In this document: piece by piece, positions 1 through 11,199 of the stretch | How the letters are laid out: every line of letters starts with the position of its first letter | Numbering within the stretch: position 1 is the first letter of the stretch | NCBI GenBank assembly: GCA_947095535.1 | Contig: OX352772.1 | Coordinates: 219,833,488 to 219,897,487, forward strand | Length of the DNA stretch: 64,000 bases | Reading direction: 5' to 3' | Source: Poecilobothrus nobilitatus | Taxonomy: Eukaryota > Arthropoda > Insecta > Diptera > Dolichopodidae | Notes under the pieces: generated by a model | The model's input: the letters and a program-made list of their open reading frames with translations, nothing else | Told to the model about the DNA's origin: nothing | The model's database searches: none | Translations under genes and position numbers: made by a program

Positions 1-41
1 TCGTTTGGCTTTTATACTTTTCTTTGCACAAGCTAGGAATC

Positions 42-242
42 TTAATTTTTTTTATATTTTTTTAGTTTAGCTTTTTGTGGTGGTGAAATTTTATTATTAC
101 CATTTAATATATTGATTGCAATTTCAGCAATAGTTTTTATATTATCATCATCACAAAATTTAAGAATATTTTCACGAAATTTCTTGTTCTTACACTTTCC
201 TAGTACATGTAATATATGTTGGTTTTTCTTCAATCGTTTCAT
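42..242 (-). CDS. Small basic Maverick ORF (NVL-GN motif), 66 aa
   Basis: A short basic protein with a helical middle (IAEIAINILNGN) and a Lys-rich end (PQKAKLKKYKKN). From memory, this pattern, an E-x-A-x-NxLxGN stretch followed by QKxKLxxYK, recurs as a small ORF of unknown function in Maverick/adintovirus-like elements; a profile search would settle it. Its start overlaps the 3' end of the packaging ATPase on the same strand, as expected in a compact element. It looks intact. The assignment rests on family memory plus the neighbours; no biochemical role is claimed. Confidence 0.55.
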   Translation of the reverse strand: MKRLKKNQHILHVLGKCKNKKFRENILKFCDDDNIKTIAEIAINILNGNNKISPPQKAKLKKYKKN

Positions 243-886
243 ACTTTTGACAGTTGTTCAAATCACTCGTATCACAGAAGCATATGCAATATTCTTTTGA
301 AAAAATATTAGTTCTAATACGAAACAAATCGTTAACGTCTTGTGTTAAATCCAACACAATATAACCATGTGGACTTGAGGTTGATTCATTATATACCCCC
401 AGGAAACCTTTTATATTTTTCGGATATAGTTGTCTTGCAAGGAGAAAAATCTGTGATTTGTCTCGAGGGTTTTTAAAAAGCACTAAATATTTACAATTTA
501 ATGAAATATCTCTTGAAAATTTCCCCGGATGAAAAACGTTTTGCGTTAATAATACAATAGATAAATTACGATGGTGTGAACCTTTAGTAAATAATTCGCA
601 TACCTGTTTATTTGCAGAATTTAATATTAAATCATCTAAAACAATTAATGTAGGTTTATTTTCATTCTCACTAAACTTTTCCGGAATACTGGTATAAAAG
701 TCTATTATCAGAAAAATCTATATTTTTCGGAATAGCTTAAATTTCTGGGTTGCACCATTTTAATGTTTCAATTCATGGATGTATCAATCTGTTAATATTT
801 TTAATTAAGTTGCATATAAATGTTGTTTTTCCACAACCAGATGGTCCCGCCACCATCATTGTAAATGGATGATTTAAATATATCAT
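190..886 (-). pseudogene. Packaging ATPase of the left Maverick remnant (broken)
   Basis: This is a FtsK/HerA/A32-type DNA-packaging ATPase, expected to drive genome entry into a capsid. Starting from an ATG at 886 the minus strand gives the Walker A GPSGCGKT at about 824-847. After a broken stretch at about 690-780 come a Walker B-like LIVLDDL and the conserved tail with LTQNVFHPGK and LFKNPRDKSQ, ending at 190. The 97-residue piece at 190-483 is only the C-terminal part. Frame breaks and stops near 700-770 make it non-functional. It differs clearly from the ATPases of the two Mavericks further right (GPSNCGKTN type), so this remnant belongs to another lineage. Confidence 0.75.
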
Positions 887-970
887 TATTGGTTCACGTT
901 TTAAAAGTCATTGAAAGATAATTGGATTTGTTTATATAAAAACGTGTATAACTTATTCTCATTTTGAAAG

Positions 971-1267
971 ATGGAGGTGAAGGAGGTGGAAGAGTTTTTA
1001 AAATTATATTACTCTGTTTTATTAAATGAGCATAAGCAACGTATTTTTCATATGTATAAATACATTCAAGAATTTTCAACAGCAGAAAAATTTACGCCAA
1101 TATACGGAACTCATTTTGCTCTTTGTCCTTGGGCTTACAATAACTCGTCATCTGGACCGGATACATGTAACTGTTGCTTTATAGAAAATTATAAAATAGA
1201 ATTGAAAAATCTGATTAAATGGTACAAACATAATGTCAAGGGCACAAATAGTATCGGAAATACATAG
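971..1267 (+). CDS. Small Cys-containing Maverick protein, homologue of 16349-16641
   Basis: A 98-residue ORF with a helical N-terminal half and a Cys-rich C-terminal half: ALCPWAYNN, then PDTCNCC, then a helix ending in LIKWYKHN. The same layout (CPYTSDN, PDTCPC, LMELYK) is encoded on the minus strand of Maverick copy A at 16349-16641, where the gene is frameshifted. The shared Cys pattern in two different Maverick lineages argues for a real, selected gene rather than a chance ORF. The Cys spacing could bind a metal, but that is inference. Its end overlaps the start of the integrase by 35 nt in another frame. I do not recognise a named family. Confidence 0.6.
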   Translation: MEVKEVEEFLKLYYSVLLNEHKQRIFHMYKYIQEFSTAEKFTPIYGTHFALCPWAYNNSSSGPDTCNCCFIENYKIELKNLIKWYKHNVKGTNSIGNT

Positions 1268-1916
1268 ACCAGCCAGACGAAACTTCCGTCGAAGAAAATT
1301 AATTCAAAAAGGTTTAAACGATACATGGCAAATCGATTTAGTAGAAATGATTCCATATGCAAAGTATAACAAAGGAAATAAATATTTATTAACTGTAATA
1401 GATATCTTTTCGAAATATGCTTATGCTGAACGAATTAAAACTAAAAATGCTAATAACGTTTTACTGGACATGCAAAAGATTTTTAAACGTGCTGGAACAC
1501 TCCCAAAAAATATTCAATCTGATCAACGTAAAGAGTTTTTTAACAAAGAATTTAGAAAACTTATGGAAATAAAAAAAATTAATCATTATCATGCATATTC
1601 TGAAATGAAAGCATCCATAGTAGAACGTTTCAACCGTACTTCAAAATATGCAATGTGGAAGCAGTTTAGTTTTCAGGGTAATTATAAATGGATATCTATT
1701 TTACCCTCACTTATTGAGAAATACAACTCAACATATCATCGTACAAGTAAGCTTAAACCTAAAAAAGTTACAAAAGCAAACGAGAAATATATTTTGAAGA
1801 ATATTTACATGGATTTGAATATTTACATGGAATATATCCAGGACAAACACCTGGATTTTTTCTTTAAAAATGTTTTCTGCAACACAATAAATTTATTTGA
1901 TTTTATAATGTTCTAA
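1233..1916 (+). pseudogene. Maverick retroviral-type integrase, C-terminally truncated
   Basis: A DDE integrase of the Maverick/Polinton c-integrase type, which would join element ends to host DNA. It starts with the typical basic RPARRNFRRR stretch. The catalytic core shows the first Asp in QIDLVEM, the second in QSDQRKEFFN and the Glu in IVERFNRTS, followed by WISILPSLIEKYN and HRTSKLKP. From about codon 190 the protein leaves the family. The last residues (from about 1846) lie in a repeat that recurs at 2055-2098, so the chromodomain-like C-terminal part seen in the copy A integrase is missing. It is transcribed away from the ATPase, unlike the co-directional arrangement in copy A. Confidence 0.85.
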
Positions 1917-2098
1917 TTTGTATGTACAATAACAGAAAATTTAATTTACATTATATACAAAGTAGCAGAAAATTTAACAATAACTGACTTTTTTATTTGC
2001 AAAATACAAAGTAGTTAATATAATAAATCAATTAACATTAACATAAATTTTTATCAAACATCTGGATTTTTTCTTTAAAAATTTTTTCTGCAATAAAC
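1846..2098 (+). repeat. Direct repeat flanking the end of the integrase remnant
   Basis: A segment of about 45 bp containing CTGGATTTTTTCTTTAAAAA occurs at about 1849-1885 and again at about 2062-2098. The first copy supplies the aberrant C-terminus of the integrase ORF. The spacing is about 210 bp. Confidence 0.7.
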
Positions 2099-2659
2099 AT
2101 AACAATTAATCAATAAATACATTTTTTAAATTACTTTAAAACTAAGATAGAATATCAAGGTCAATATCTGCATTTTATTTATCTCATAAATAACAACTGC
2201 ATTTTTGTGTTCATATTACGTTAAAATAACTGATTGACCGTGAAAGCTTTTTATTAAAAAATACTATTCTTGAACGGTTATTTACCGAAGGTTATGAACG
2301 GTTATGCTGGTTATGACAAGGAAGTTTTTTCAGGTCTAACTCCTCAGACAGTGTAAAATCACCTTTCAATTGAAAAATATCACATTTACCAATTTCAAAT
2401 TCAAAAGGCTTTGGAACTGTTAAGTATTTTTCCTCCATAATATATTATTGTTATATATATAGGTCTTAATCTTAAATATTTTTTAAAAAAACTTAAAAAT
2501 TTTGAATTTGAAAACTAACATTTATACTCTAGCAAAAATGTATTTTTTTTTTTTTTTTTTTTCAATCACTATAATATAAGGGTTAATAATTTAGAGCATA
2601 AGAAAAAAGTAAACTTAGAATTTTTTTAATGGTGTAACTTAAAGTATAGTTGACTTTAG

Positions 2660-2800
2660 TGGTTTGGATTCCCCGGGACGACCGGCCACTCTTTTGTACG
2701 TGCTGGCGTGCACGCCCGCCCTTTTATAGGACCGCCCTTTGTACGTGCGCACGACCTCCCTTTTGTAGGGCCGCCCTTTGTACGGGCGCGCGCCCATTTT
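2660..2800. repeat. GC-rich imperfect tandem repeat in AT-rich DNA
   Basis: A patch of about 140 bp is far richer in G and C than its surroundings. It is built from repeated CCGCCCTTTGTACG-like and CCCTTTTGTAGGG-like words (three to four imperfect units). The ORF on its minus strand is a product of the repeat. Confidence 0.6.
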
Positions 2801-3128
2801 TCAAAAAATATTTCAATTAAACACAAATCAATTTTTTTTCTTACAATTGTACCTCCCTCAAATAATAACAATGATATTATATGAAACTTAACTTATTTGT
2901 TTTATTTTACAAGTATTTATTAATTTTTTGCAGAGTATAACACACCTAATAACACACCTTCAATTCTTTTTCATTTAAAGTTACTTTAAACTAAAATACA
3001 AATAACAAGTTGAATATCTGCATTTTATTTGTTACAATAATTTATGTTACTATACCATCACAACAAGATCATTGCACTTACTTGTTCTACATTATCTAGT
3101 TGCCCTTGTCTATTATTTACGAAAGCGT

Positions 3129-3230
3129 TTTCCGGAAATTAATTATGCCGGTATCACGATACTAGGTTAAGTCGTTGAACTTGGGGAAGCTTTTTCCGGA
3201 AATTAATTACGACAGTATCACGATACTTGA
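3129..3230 (+). repeat. Direct repeat pair TTTCCGGAAATTAATTA
   Basis: Two units of about 40 bp, each TTTCCGGAAATTAATTA followed by a variable CGACAGTATCACGATACT-like stretch, at about 3129-3165 and 3191-3230. TTCCGGAA is itself palindromic. They lie just left of the truncated BEL element. Confidence 0.6.
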
Positions 3231-3278
3231 TCTCATTTGCATAAATATTTTCCCACGCTCAAGTGGCATGTATCCTAC

Positions 3279-5640
3279 TCTTAGGAATTTATAGTGTACC
3301 AAAAAGCGACAGACTAAAATTCAACATAAATATTCAGCCATTGTCGGAAACATCTACAAAACGATCTATCTTATCCGAGGCTGCTCGAATTTTTGACCCA
3401 ATTGGATTGTTATCTCCAGTCACGATAAAAATCAAATTGCTATTCCAACAAATATGGTTGGAAGAGACTGATTGGGATCATCCAGTATCAACTCACGTTC
3501 AAAAGGAATATGGCAACAAATTAGAGAAGAACTACCATCATTGAGGAAAATAGAAATTTGCAGATGGATTGGTAATGGAGATCGTAGGAAAAAATGCCAA
3601 CTGCATGGATTCTCTGATGCTTCTGAAAAGGTTTATGGTACGGTTGTATACCTAAGAACAATTACAGAAGAAGAGAATATTAGGGTAACACTCATAGCTG
3701 CAAAAACAAAGGTGGCACCTTTAAGATCACAACTCTCTCTACCAAGATTAGAATTAAACGGAGCATTATTATTAGCTAGACTATTGAGGGAAATTCACAG
3801 GGCGTTGGACATAGAAAATATGGAAAACTTCACCTGGACGGACTCAACTATTGTGTTATCATGGTTACAATCTACTCCACATCGTTGGAAAATATTTGTT
3901 GGGAATCGAGCAGCTGAAATCCAGGTTCTTATTGGCTCCGACAACTGGTATCATGTCAGTTCACCCAGTAATCCAACTGATTTAGCTTCACTAGGAATCT
4001 ACCCAATGAAATTAGAGAACAATGCGCTTTGGTGGGAAGGACCCTCATGGTTAAAACAAAAGCAATTTAAGGCTTCTAAGACGCCAGTAAGCAAAACAAA
4101 TTTAGAAATCAAAGCAAAATTTGAAGTTAATGTTGTAAAAACTGAAGTCGATACTTCTTTGGTTGAAACTTTACTACTTAAATATTCATCTCTAACAAAA
4201 TTAAAAAGAATCTTAGCTTATTGTATTCAATTTTGTAAGAATATTCAGAGCAGTCCAGCAAATCGTAAGACTGGAATATTAACGACTAATGAAATAGACA
4301 ATTCATTGATAACATTAGTGAAGGTTACTCAATTAAAATACTTTCGAGCAACTTTCAAAAGGCAGATCATTACAGAAGACAAGCAGATTACTAAGCTTAA
4401 ACCTATTTTTGGATGCAAATCATCTAATTCGCTTAGGTGGAAGATTAGCTTAATCGGAACTTTCATATAAACAGAAACATCCATTAATTTTGCCTTACAA
4501 AAGCGATTTAACTGATTTGATCATAAACCAAGCACATTTGCAATCCTTGCATGGGGGTAATAATCAAACATTGGAATATATAAAACAAACATTTTGGTTA
4601 CTAAACTCGTTAAAGCCAGTCAAGGGATGCATACATAGGTGTACAACTTGTCATCGCTTTAAAGCATCTTCAGCTTCTCAGTTAATGGGAAATCTACCTA
4701 AACCTCGTGTAACCATGTCCAAACCATTTACTAATTGCGGCGTGGACTATGCTGCACCGTTTACTTTGACATCATCTGTTGGTCGAGGTAATAAAACTTT
4801 TAAAGGTTATATAGCCCTGTTTAATTGTTTGAGTACAAAGGCAATACATTTGGAAGTGGTTAGTAATTTAACATAAAATGCATTTCTTGCAGCATTTAAA
4901 AAGTTTATTAGAAGGACCAGTTGTAAATGTGTATAGTGACAACGCTGCGAATTTCTCCGGAGCAAGCAAAATTTTAAGCGATTTATCCAATCAAATTATC
5001 AGAATGAAATTAAAACCTCGTTAAGCAAAGAAGGAATTCAATGGCATTTTATACCGCGTCACCACATTTCGGCGGTCTTTTGGGAAGCTGGTATAAAGTC
5101 TACTAAATATCATATGAAGAGGATAATAAAGGACACTATTTTAACTTTCGAAGAACTTAAAACTTTAACCGTAAAAATTGAGGCGTGTTTGAATTCTCGC
5201 CAGCTATTTCCGTTAAATAATGATGCAGAAAACTTGGAAGTTCTAACACCTGGACACTTTTTAATAGGAGCACAATTACTAACCGTTCCTGAAGAAAATG
5301 TGTTAAATGAAAATCCTAATCTGCTAACAAGATGGCAACTGTTGGATCAGCTTCATCAACGATTTTGGCAGAGATGGTCTAAAGAATATTTGTCTAGATT
5401 ACAACAAAGACCAAAATGGACTCAACAGCAACCTAATTTAAAGGTTGGTAACATAGTCTTAATAAAGGACGATAACTTACCACCGACGAGATGGTCACTG
5501 GGAAGAGTCATTGGAACAACTTGCGATGATAACGGTCTTGTTAGAGTTGTAACCTTAAAGACAAAAACCTCAATTTTAAAACGATCTATAACCAAATTAT
5601 CGTTATTGCCAATTATAGACAATGAAAATAAACCTAACTA
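3279..5640 (+). pseudogene. BEL copy 1 pol remnant: RT tail, RNase H, integrase
   Basis: The reading frames at 3279-3544 and 3472-4470 give the post-RT segment (RSILSEAARIFDPIGLLSPV) and an RNase H with Asp in FSDAS, Glu in LPRLELNG, Asp in WTDSTIV and a final Asp in NPTDLAS. A frame break follows. Integrase starts at about 4490 with an HHCC zinc module (HLQSLHGG and CIHRCTTC) and the first catalytic Asp in GVDYAAPF (about 4740). A TAA interrupts it at about 4874. The second Asp (YSDNAANF, about 4934) and the Glu (WEAG, about 5080) are in other frames. The C-terminal DUF5641-like part (VLIKDDNLPPTRW, then LGRV) is open from 5114 and runs into env. Confidence 0.85.
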
Positions 5641-5749
5641 TGGCACAATAGAAACGGCAAACGATGATACCGCAGATACGCCTAAACTTAAAGATGACAT
5701 ACATCCATCTTCTTTCAAAAGGAAACATAAACATTCTCAACAGGAACGG

Positions 5750-7159
5750 AACAATAAGAAGATAAAATCATCTAAAACAACATGTCACAGTTTAAGCTCT
5801 ATGATATTTAGTATTATCTTAAGCTTTTTCTTCGCGAAAGCATTGGCAACCAAACTATCTGAATATTACAGTAATACTCAATTTGGGAATGAACACGGTA
5901 TTTACTTCGAGAACATTGCAACCACTAATATTTACAGCCGCGAATGGAATTTAATTGTTCATTTTAATCTATCTTCATACCAGCACCAAAATAATATATT
6001 AATCACATCCATAACCTATCTAAAGGAAACATGCAGCAAGTTTTCTGCTAATTATTTAATTTATCAACAAAACGAAAATTCACTTAAGAATAAAAGAGCT
6101 GCGTTTGGGATTATTGGGAACGTAGCACACAGTCTCTTTGGGGTTCTAGACGAAGAATTTGCTGAAAAATATGAAACAAATATCAGTCAGATGAAAGAAA
6201 ATGAACATCACATAGAAGCATTACTTCTAAGGCAAACTTCCATATCTGATTCAACTCTAAACATAATTAAACGTGAACAACTGCATGGACATCAGCAATA
6301 TCTAGTTATGAAAAAACAGCTTTCTTCTTTTCATTTGTAAATAGAACGAAACAAACGCAGGCTTTATTTGAACAATTTAATGCAGCCGCCTTAGTAATAA
6401 CATTGGACTTAAGTAGCATGCGGCACATACAACAATCGATCCTTTCAGTTTTAACTGACACAAGTCATGGACGAATTAATACTTTGTTACTAACTCCTGA
6501 AGAACTGAAATTACAATTTAAAATGATACGAAAACATATTCCTAGTAATTTGAGACTACCTGATGATCAAAACCAAATCTTGACATTATACTCTTTACTG
6601 CAAGTAAGAGCCACGAATCACTTCAAACAACGTAATTTTTGAAATAAAATTACAATTGTTAGATGCAACGTATTATAAGATATATCAGCTAATTCCTATT
6701 CCTATAACTAGGGCTAATAAGTTTATATATAGTCAAGGATTTACAGGAAATATAACATCATCTTTTTTAATAGTATCAGAAATAACACATGATATTCTAG
6801 CTAATTATTTCAAAAGTTCTGAAAGTATGAATAAAGGTTTAAACAATTTGCCAATCTTAGAGGACGAAATAACATCAGCTGATATTCAATCATTGTATGC
6901 TAAAATACAGGCGCAAAGGGATGAAATAACAGCCACTAGAAATATAACCACCCATGAAGTTTATCATTATGTAATGGTTTACATAACGCTTGTACTTATT
7001 ATTGGAATAGCTATTTACTGTTTCTTTAGACGCTATAAAAGAATTGTATTATCTACACGCGAAAAAACAACTGATGCAAAAACCAAGTCAAAATCTGCAG
7101 TATCACCAACAACAAACAACACGCCATCAAACGCTTGTGAACAGCCACTGAATTATTAA
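5750..7159 (+). pseudogene. BEL copy 1 envelope-like (F-type) glycoprotein gene, broken
   Basis: Downstream of integrase, and fused to it in the 5114-6340 frame, is an envelope-like gene. It has a hydrophobic signal-like stretch (SMIFSIILSFFFAKALA), a basic cleavage-like site followed by an apolar segment (KNKR then AAFGIIGNVAHSLFG, about 6086-6145), a middle part in the frame of 6403-6642, and a C-terminal part at 6656-7159 with one membrane segment (about 6965-7033) and a basic cytoplasmic tail. This order matches the baculovirus-F-like Env of insect retroelements. Stops at 6338 and 6640 break it. Compared with copy 2, about 70 bp are deleted near 6048. Confidence 0.75.
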
Positions 7160-7178
7160 TTCATTTCGTAGGGGAGAA

Positions 7179-7608
7179 TGTTCGCAGAACATAAAGTTTT
7201 TCTTTTCTTTAACATTATAAACTTAACATTAATTTATATAATAACTTTAGAACTAACTTTAATATTGCTTATGTTGTAATTGTTTAACATACTTCATATT
7301 CAAAATGATGCTTATGATTCACCTAAATTTATTTGTAATATAATAATTTAATAAAGTTTAAAAATACCTTTAATGTTATTGTACTGACCTACATTGTACA
7401 TTCATAATTTTAATTATTTTAAAATAAAAAAAAATTGTTGGGTCAGCTAAATTCGTTGCATAATGTAAAGGTAATTTTTTTGTATAATTGTTATGGAAAA
7501 TTAAATTGTATTTAAAGACGTAGTTTTAAGTAAATTTTTTCATTAATAAATTTGAATTGTAAACTTAAATAAGCGTTTTTGTTTATTTATTTTTTTGTCG
7601 TTCAAACA
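7179..7608 (+). repeat. BEL LTR shared by copies 1 and 2 (430 bp)
   Basis: It begins TGTTCGCAGAAC after the purine tract GGGGAGAA and ends GTTCAAACA, with TG...CA ends. The other LTRs, at 12689-13118 and 28812-29241, are also exactly 430 bp. This LTR differs from the 12689 LTR by only a handful of bases. Confidence 0.9.
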
Positions 7609-7609
7609 T

Positions 7610-7627
7610 TGGTCCTTCGAGCCGGAT
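7610..7627 (+). promoter_or_regulatory. Primer binding site matching tRNA-Tyr 3' end
   Basis: One base after the LTR lies TGGTCCTTCGAGCCGGAT, complementary to the 3' end of eukaryotic tRNA-Tyr including CCA, as I recall that tRNA. It marks this LTR as the 5' LTR of copy 2. Confidence 0.75.
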
Positions 7628-7936
7628 ATTCTATAGAACAAATGTCTTTAGAATTTAAAACCGAAAGAAAAAACTTTAGAACAGGTGTCTTAAGCTTTTT
7701 CATACAATTTTAATTGTAAACCTAGTGTTTGCAATTATATCTATAGAACCAGTGTCTATAGAGAAAAAAAAAACAATAAGTAATCCTATAGAACTAGTGT
7801 CTACAGACATTTTTTAATCAATTTCCTAATAAGCAGGCAGGACTACAACCAAAGGCGTTTCAGCGAATCAAAACAAACAAGGGGTCAAAATAAAATTTAA
7901 GAAAACACACAAGAGGCTAAATAAAAACAATTAAAA

Positions 7937-8803
7937 ATGGACAAACTAATCACTTCTCAAAAGGAGTTATATACCAAGATTCTAAAAATTCAGACTAACT
8001 TCAAGAAAGATTCTTTAGAGAGGAAAACCAAAGAATACGTAGAAGTACGTTTGAAAAATTTAAACGAGTACTGGCAAGCCATTATTAACAACAACAAGGA
8101 CATCGAACAATTAAAAGATAATTACCCGGAGCATTTGTATTTTAAAAACAAGGATTTTGAAAGTATGCATAATTTAGTGGCCGAAATAACAGGTGTTTTG
8201 GAAGCTGCTTTATCGAATGCTCCTGCCAGTAATATATCGAACAAGGTCTCTAAGGCGCTAAATAGACAAATGGAGCTAATAAAGGCGGTAGAGTGCATAT
8301 CCAGTAAAGTAAAGCAAGAAATGATAAAGGAACCGAATTTGGCCTTCATCAACCTTAATTTAAAAACATTAGAAGAGTACTGGCATTTACTAATGAATAC
8401 TCATTTGGGGCTGATAGAAAACAAGCTATCAATCAATCATGAGTATTTGGAGCACAATGAAATTGAACAAGTCCAGAATATTTACAAGGAAACAGTAGTA
8501 GAACTAAATACTAAATTAATGAACATATCTCTAGCTCCGGCAGTTCGATCACAAAGCACAAACCTGTCGGAAGGTAACCAAGATGTCGGAGTGAATCTAC
8601 CAAAAATTGACATACCTAAGTTTTCTGGAAGTTATTCCGACTGGAAATCTTTTACGGATTTATTCATGGAAGTTATCAACAACAACGTGAATATAGGTAA
8701 AGCTCAAAAATTTTATTATTTAAAAGCTAAGGTCGTTGGGGAACCTGCGGAGCTAATCAAACATTTGCCGGTTACAACCGACCATTCTAATTTAGTTCTT
8801 TAG
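7937..8803 (+). pseudogene. BEL copy 2 gag, C-terminally truncated
   Basis: A 288-residue Gag of the Pao type. The C-terminal half has the DUF1759-like signature LPKIDIPKFSGSYSDWKSF followed by AQKFYYLKA. The N-terminal half consists of two similar helical units: LKNLNEYWQAI with a downstream YPEHLYF, and LKTLEEYWHLL with a downstream NHEYLEH, so an internal duplication made this capsid precursor. The frame stops at 8801-8803, right where the deletion to the RT region begins, so zinc knuckles and protease are absent. The ATG at 7937 follows an untranslated leader of about 310 bp after the primer site. Confidence 0.85.
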
Positions 8804-8819
8804 GGATCTAGAGAACTGA

Positions 8820-11070
8820 CACTTGCAAGATTATTTCAGCTGGAAAGAAAATTTAAATCGCACAACTTGTTGAAAGTTATGTACAAGGAATTAATGGAAG
8901 AATACATTCGACTAGGTCATATGGTTCCAGCTCCTGAAAAAATCGAGGGAAAATATTATCTACCTCATCGTGCAGTATTTAAATACGACAGTTCGACTGC
9001 TAAATTAAGAGTAGTTTTCGATGCTTCAGCTAAACGAAATTCATCCAAAAGTCTTAACGAGATAATGTTGACTGGAGAAAACCTGCAGCAAAATATATGC
9101 GAAATATTGATGCGATGGCGCAAGTACAAGGTCGTATTTACTGCGGACACTGAAAAAATGTACCGTCAAATTCGCGTAGATAGCCGAGATCAAGATTTCC
9201 AGAGAATCCTGTCGAGAGAGTCACCAGGCGAGCCTATTAAGGAATATAAGCTTATAACCGTTACTTATGGAACAGGCCCGGCTCCGTTCTGAGCTATAAG
9301 AACGTTGCGCCAACTCGTTTCAGATGATGGCTACTTATATCCTTTGGCGACCAGGGCGATTTGTAAGGATACCTATATAGATGATGTAGTTTCGGGAGCA
9401 CATAGTTACGAGGAAGCTGCTTCAGCTAGTAGTCAGTTAATTAATTTGTTAAAAGCTGGAGGTTTCAACCTACGTAAATGGAATTGCAACGACTCTCGTT
9501 TATTGAAACAAATACCACCAGAACTTAGAGATTGTGCAAATAATAAAACATTTGATGATGGAGAAGCTGTTAAGGCTTTAGGAATTTATAGGGTACCAAA
9601 TAGCGACAGACTAAAATTCAACATAAATATTCAGCCAATGTCGGAAACATCTACAAAACGATCTATCTTATCCGAGGCTGCTCAAATTTTTGACCCAATT
9701 GGATTGTTATCTCCAGTCACGATAAAAATCAAATTACTATTCCAACAAATATGGTTGGAAGAGACTGATTGGGATCATCCAGTATCAACTCACGTTCAAA
9801 AGGAATATGTCAACAAATTATAGAAGAACTACCATCACTGAGGAAAATAGAAATTTGCAGATGGATTGGTTATGGAGATGGTAGGAAAAAATGCCAACTG
9901 CATGGATTCTCTGATGCTTCTGAAAAGGCTTATGGTGCGGTTGTATACCTAAAAACAATTACAGAAGAAGGGAATATTAGGGTAACACTCATAGATGCAA
10001 AAACAAAGGTGGCACCTTTAAGATCACAACTTTCTCTACCAAGATTAGTATTAAACGGAGCATTATTATTAGCTAGACTATTGAGGGAAATTCACAGGGC
10101 GTTGGACATAGAAAATATGGAAAACTTCGCCTGGACGGACTCAACTATTGTGTTATCATGGTTACAATCTACTCCACATCGTTGGAAAACATTTGTTGGG
10201 AATCGAGCAGCTGAAATCGAGGTAATAAAACTTTTAAAGGTTATATAGCCCTGTTTATTTGTTTGAGTACAAAGGCAATACATTTGGAAGTGGTTAGTAA
10301 TTTAACATAAAATGCATTTCTTGCAGCATTTAAAAAGTTTATTAGAAGGACCAGTTGTAAATGTGTATAGTGACAACGCTGCGAATTTCTCCGGAGCAAG
10401 CAAAATTTTAAGCGATTTATCCAATCAAATTATCAGAATGAAATTAAAACCTCGTTAAGCAAAGAAGGAATTCAATGGCATTTTATACCGCGTCACCACA
10501 TTTCGGCGGTCTTTTGGGAAGCTGGTATAAAGTCTACTAAATACCATATGAAGAGGATAATAAAGGACACTATTTTAGCTTTCGAAGAACTTACAACTTT
10601 AACCGTAAAAATTGAGGCGTGTTTGAATTCTCGCCAGCTATTTCCGTTAAATAATGATGCAGAAAACTTGGAAGTTCTAACACCTGGACACTTTTTAATA
10701 GGAGCACCATTACTAACCGTTCCTGAAGAAAATGTGTTAAATGAAAATCCTAATCTGCTAACAAGATGGCAACTGTTGGATCAGCTTCATCAACGATTTT
10801 GGCAGAGATGGTCTAAAGAATATTTGTCTAGATTACAACAAAGACCAAAATGGACTCAACAGCAACCTAATTTAAAGGTTGGTAACATAGTCTTAATAAA
10901 GGACGATAACTTACCACCGACGAGATGGTCACTGGGAAGAGTCATTGGAACAACTTGCGATGATAACGGTCTTGTTAGAGTTGTAACCTTAAAGACAAAA
11001 ACCTCAATTTTAAAACGATCTATAACAAAATTATCGCTATTGCCAATTATAGACAATGCAAATAAACCTA
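8820..11070 (+). pseudogene. BEL copy 2 pol: RT, RNase H, partial integrase
   Basis: RT begins in the frame of 8820-9292 (ARLFQLERKF, EEYIRLGHM, then LRVVFDASAK and the palm motif A Asp in FTADTEKMYRQI). It continues in another frame at 9305-9823 with the catalytic YIDDVVSG (about 9376-9399) and the connection domain FDPIGLLSPV. RNase H follows (FSDASEKAYG, WTDSTIV) until about 10219, where a deletion joins it to the middle of integrase. The integrase C-terminal region is open at 10548-11070 and runs into env. Several stops (9292, 9823, the TAA at about 10308) break the polyprotein. Confidence 0.85.
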
Positions 11071-11199
11071 ACTATGACACAATAGAAACGGCAAACGATG
11101 ATACCGCAGATACGCCTAAACTTAAAGATGACATACATCCATCTTCTTTCAAAAGGAAACATAAACATTCTCAACAGGAACGGAACAATAAGAAGATAA

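Larger units (their letters stand above)
1917..3278. other. Non-coding AT-rich stretch between Maverick remnant and BEL element
   Basis: No supported gene. A T-run of about 20 lies near 2541-2562. A diverged repeat pair built around AATATCTGCATTTTATTT occurs at about 2110-2200 and 2960-3040. A minus-strand ORF of under 50 codons starts at about 2439, but nothing supports it beyond being open. Confidence 0.6.
3279..7608 (+). mobile_element. BEL/Pao retroelement copy 1, 5'-truncated, with env and 3' LTR
   Basis: Homology to BEL copy 2 begins at about 3279, inside the RT/thumb region, so gag, protease and most of RT are missing. What remains is RNase H, integrase, an env-like gene and the LTR at 7179-7608. 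The LTR is directly followed by the primer binding site and gag of copy 2, so the two elements share it. Many frameshifts and stops are the same in both copies. Confidence 0.85.

Noticed and set aside
2656..2871. Arg/Pro/Gly-rich minus-strand ORF
   Set aside because: It is a translation of the GC-rich repeat patch.
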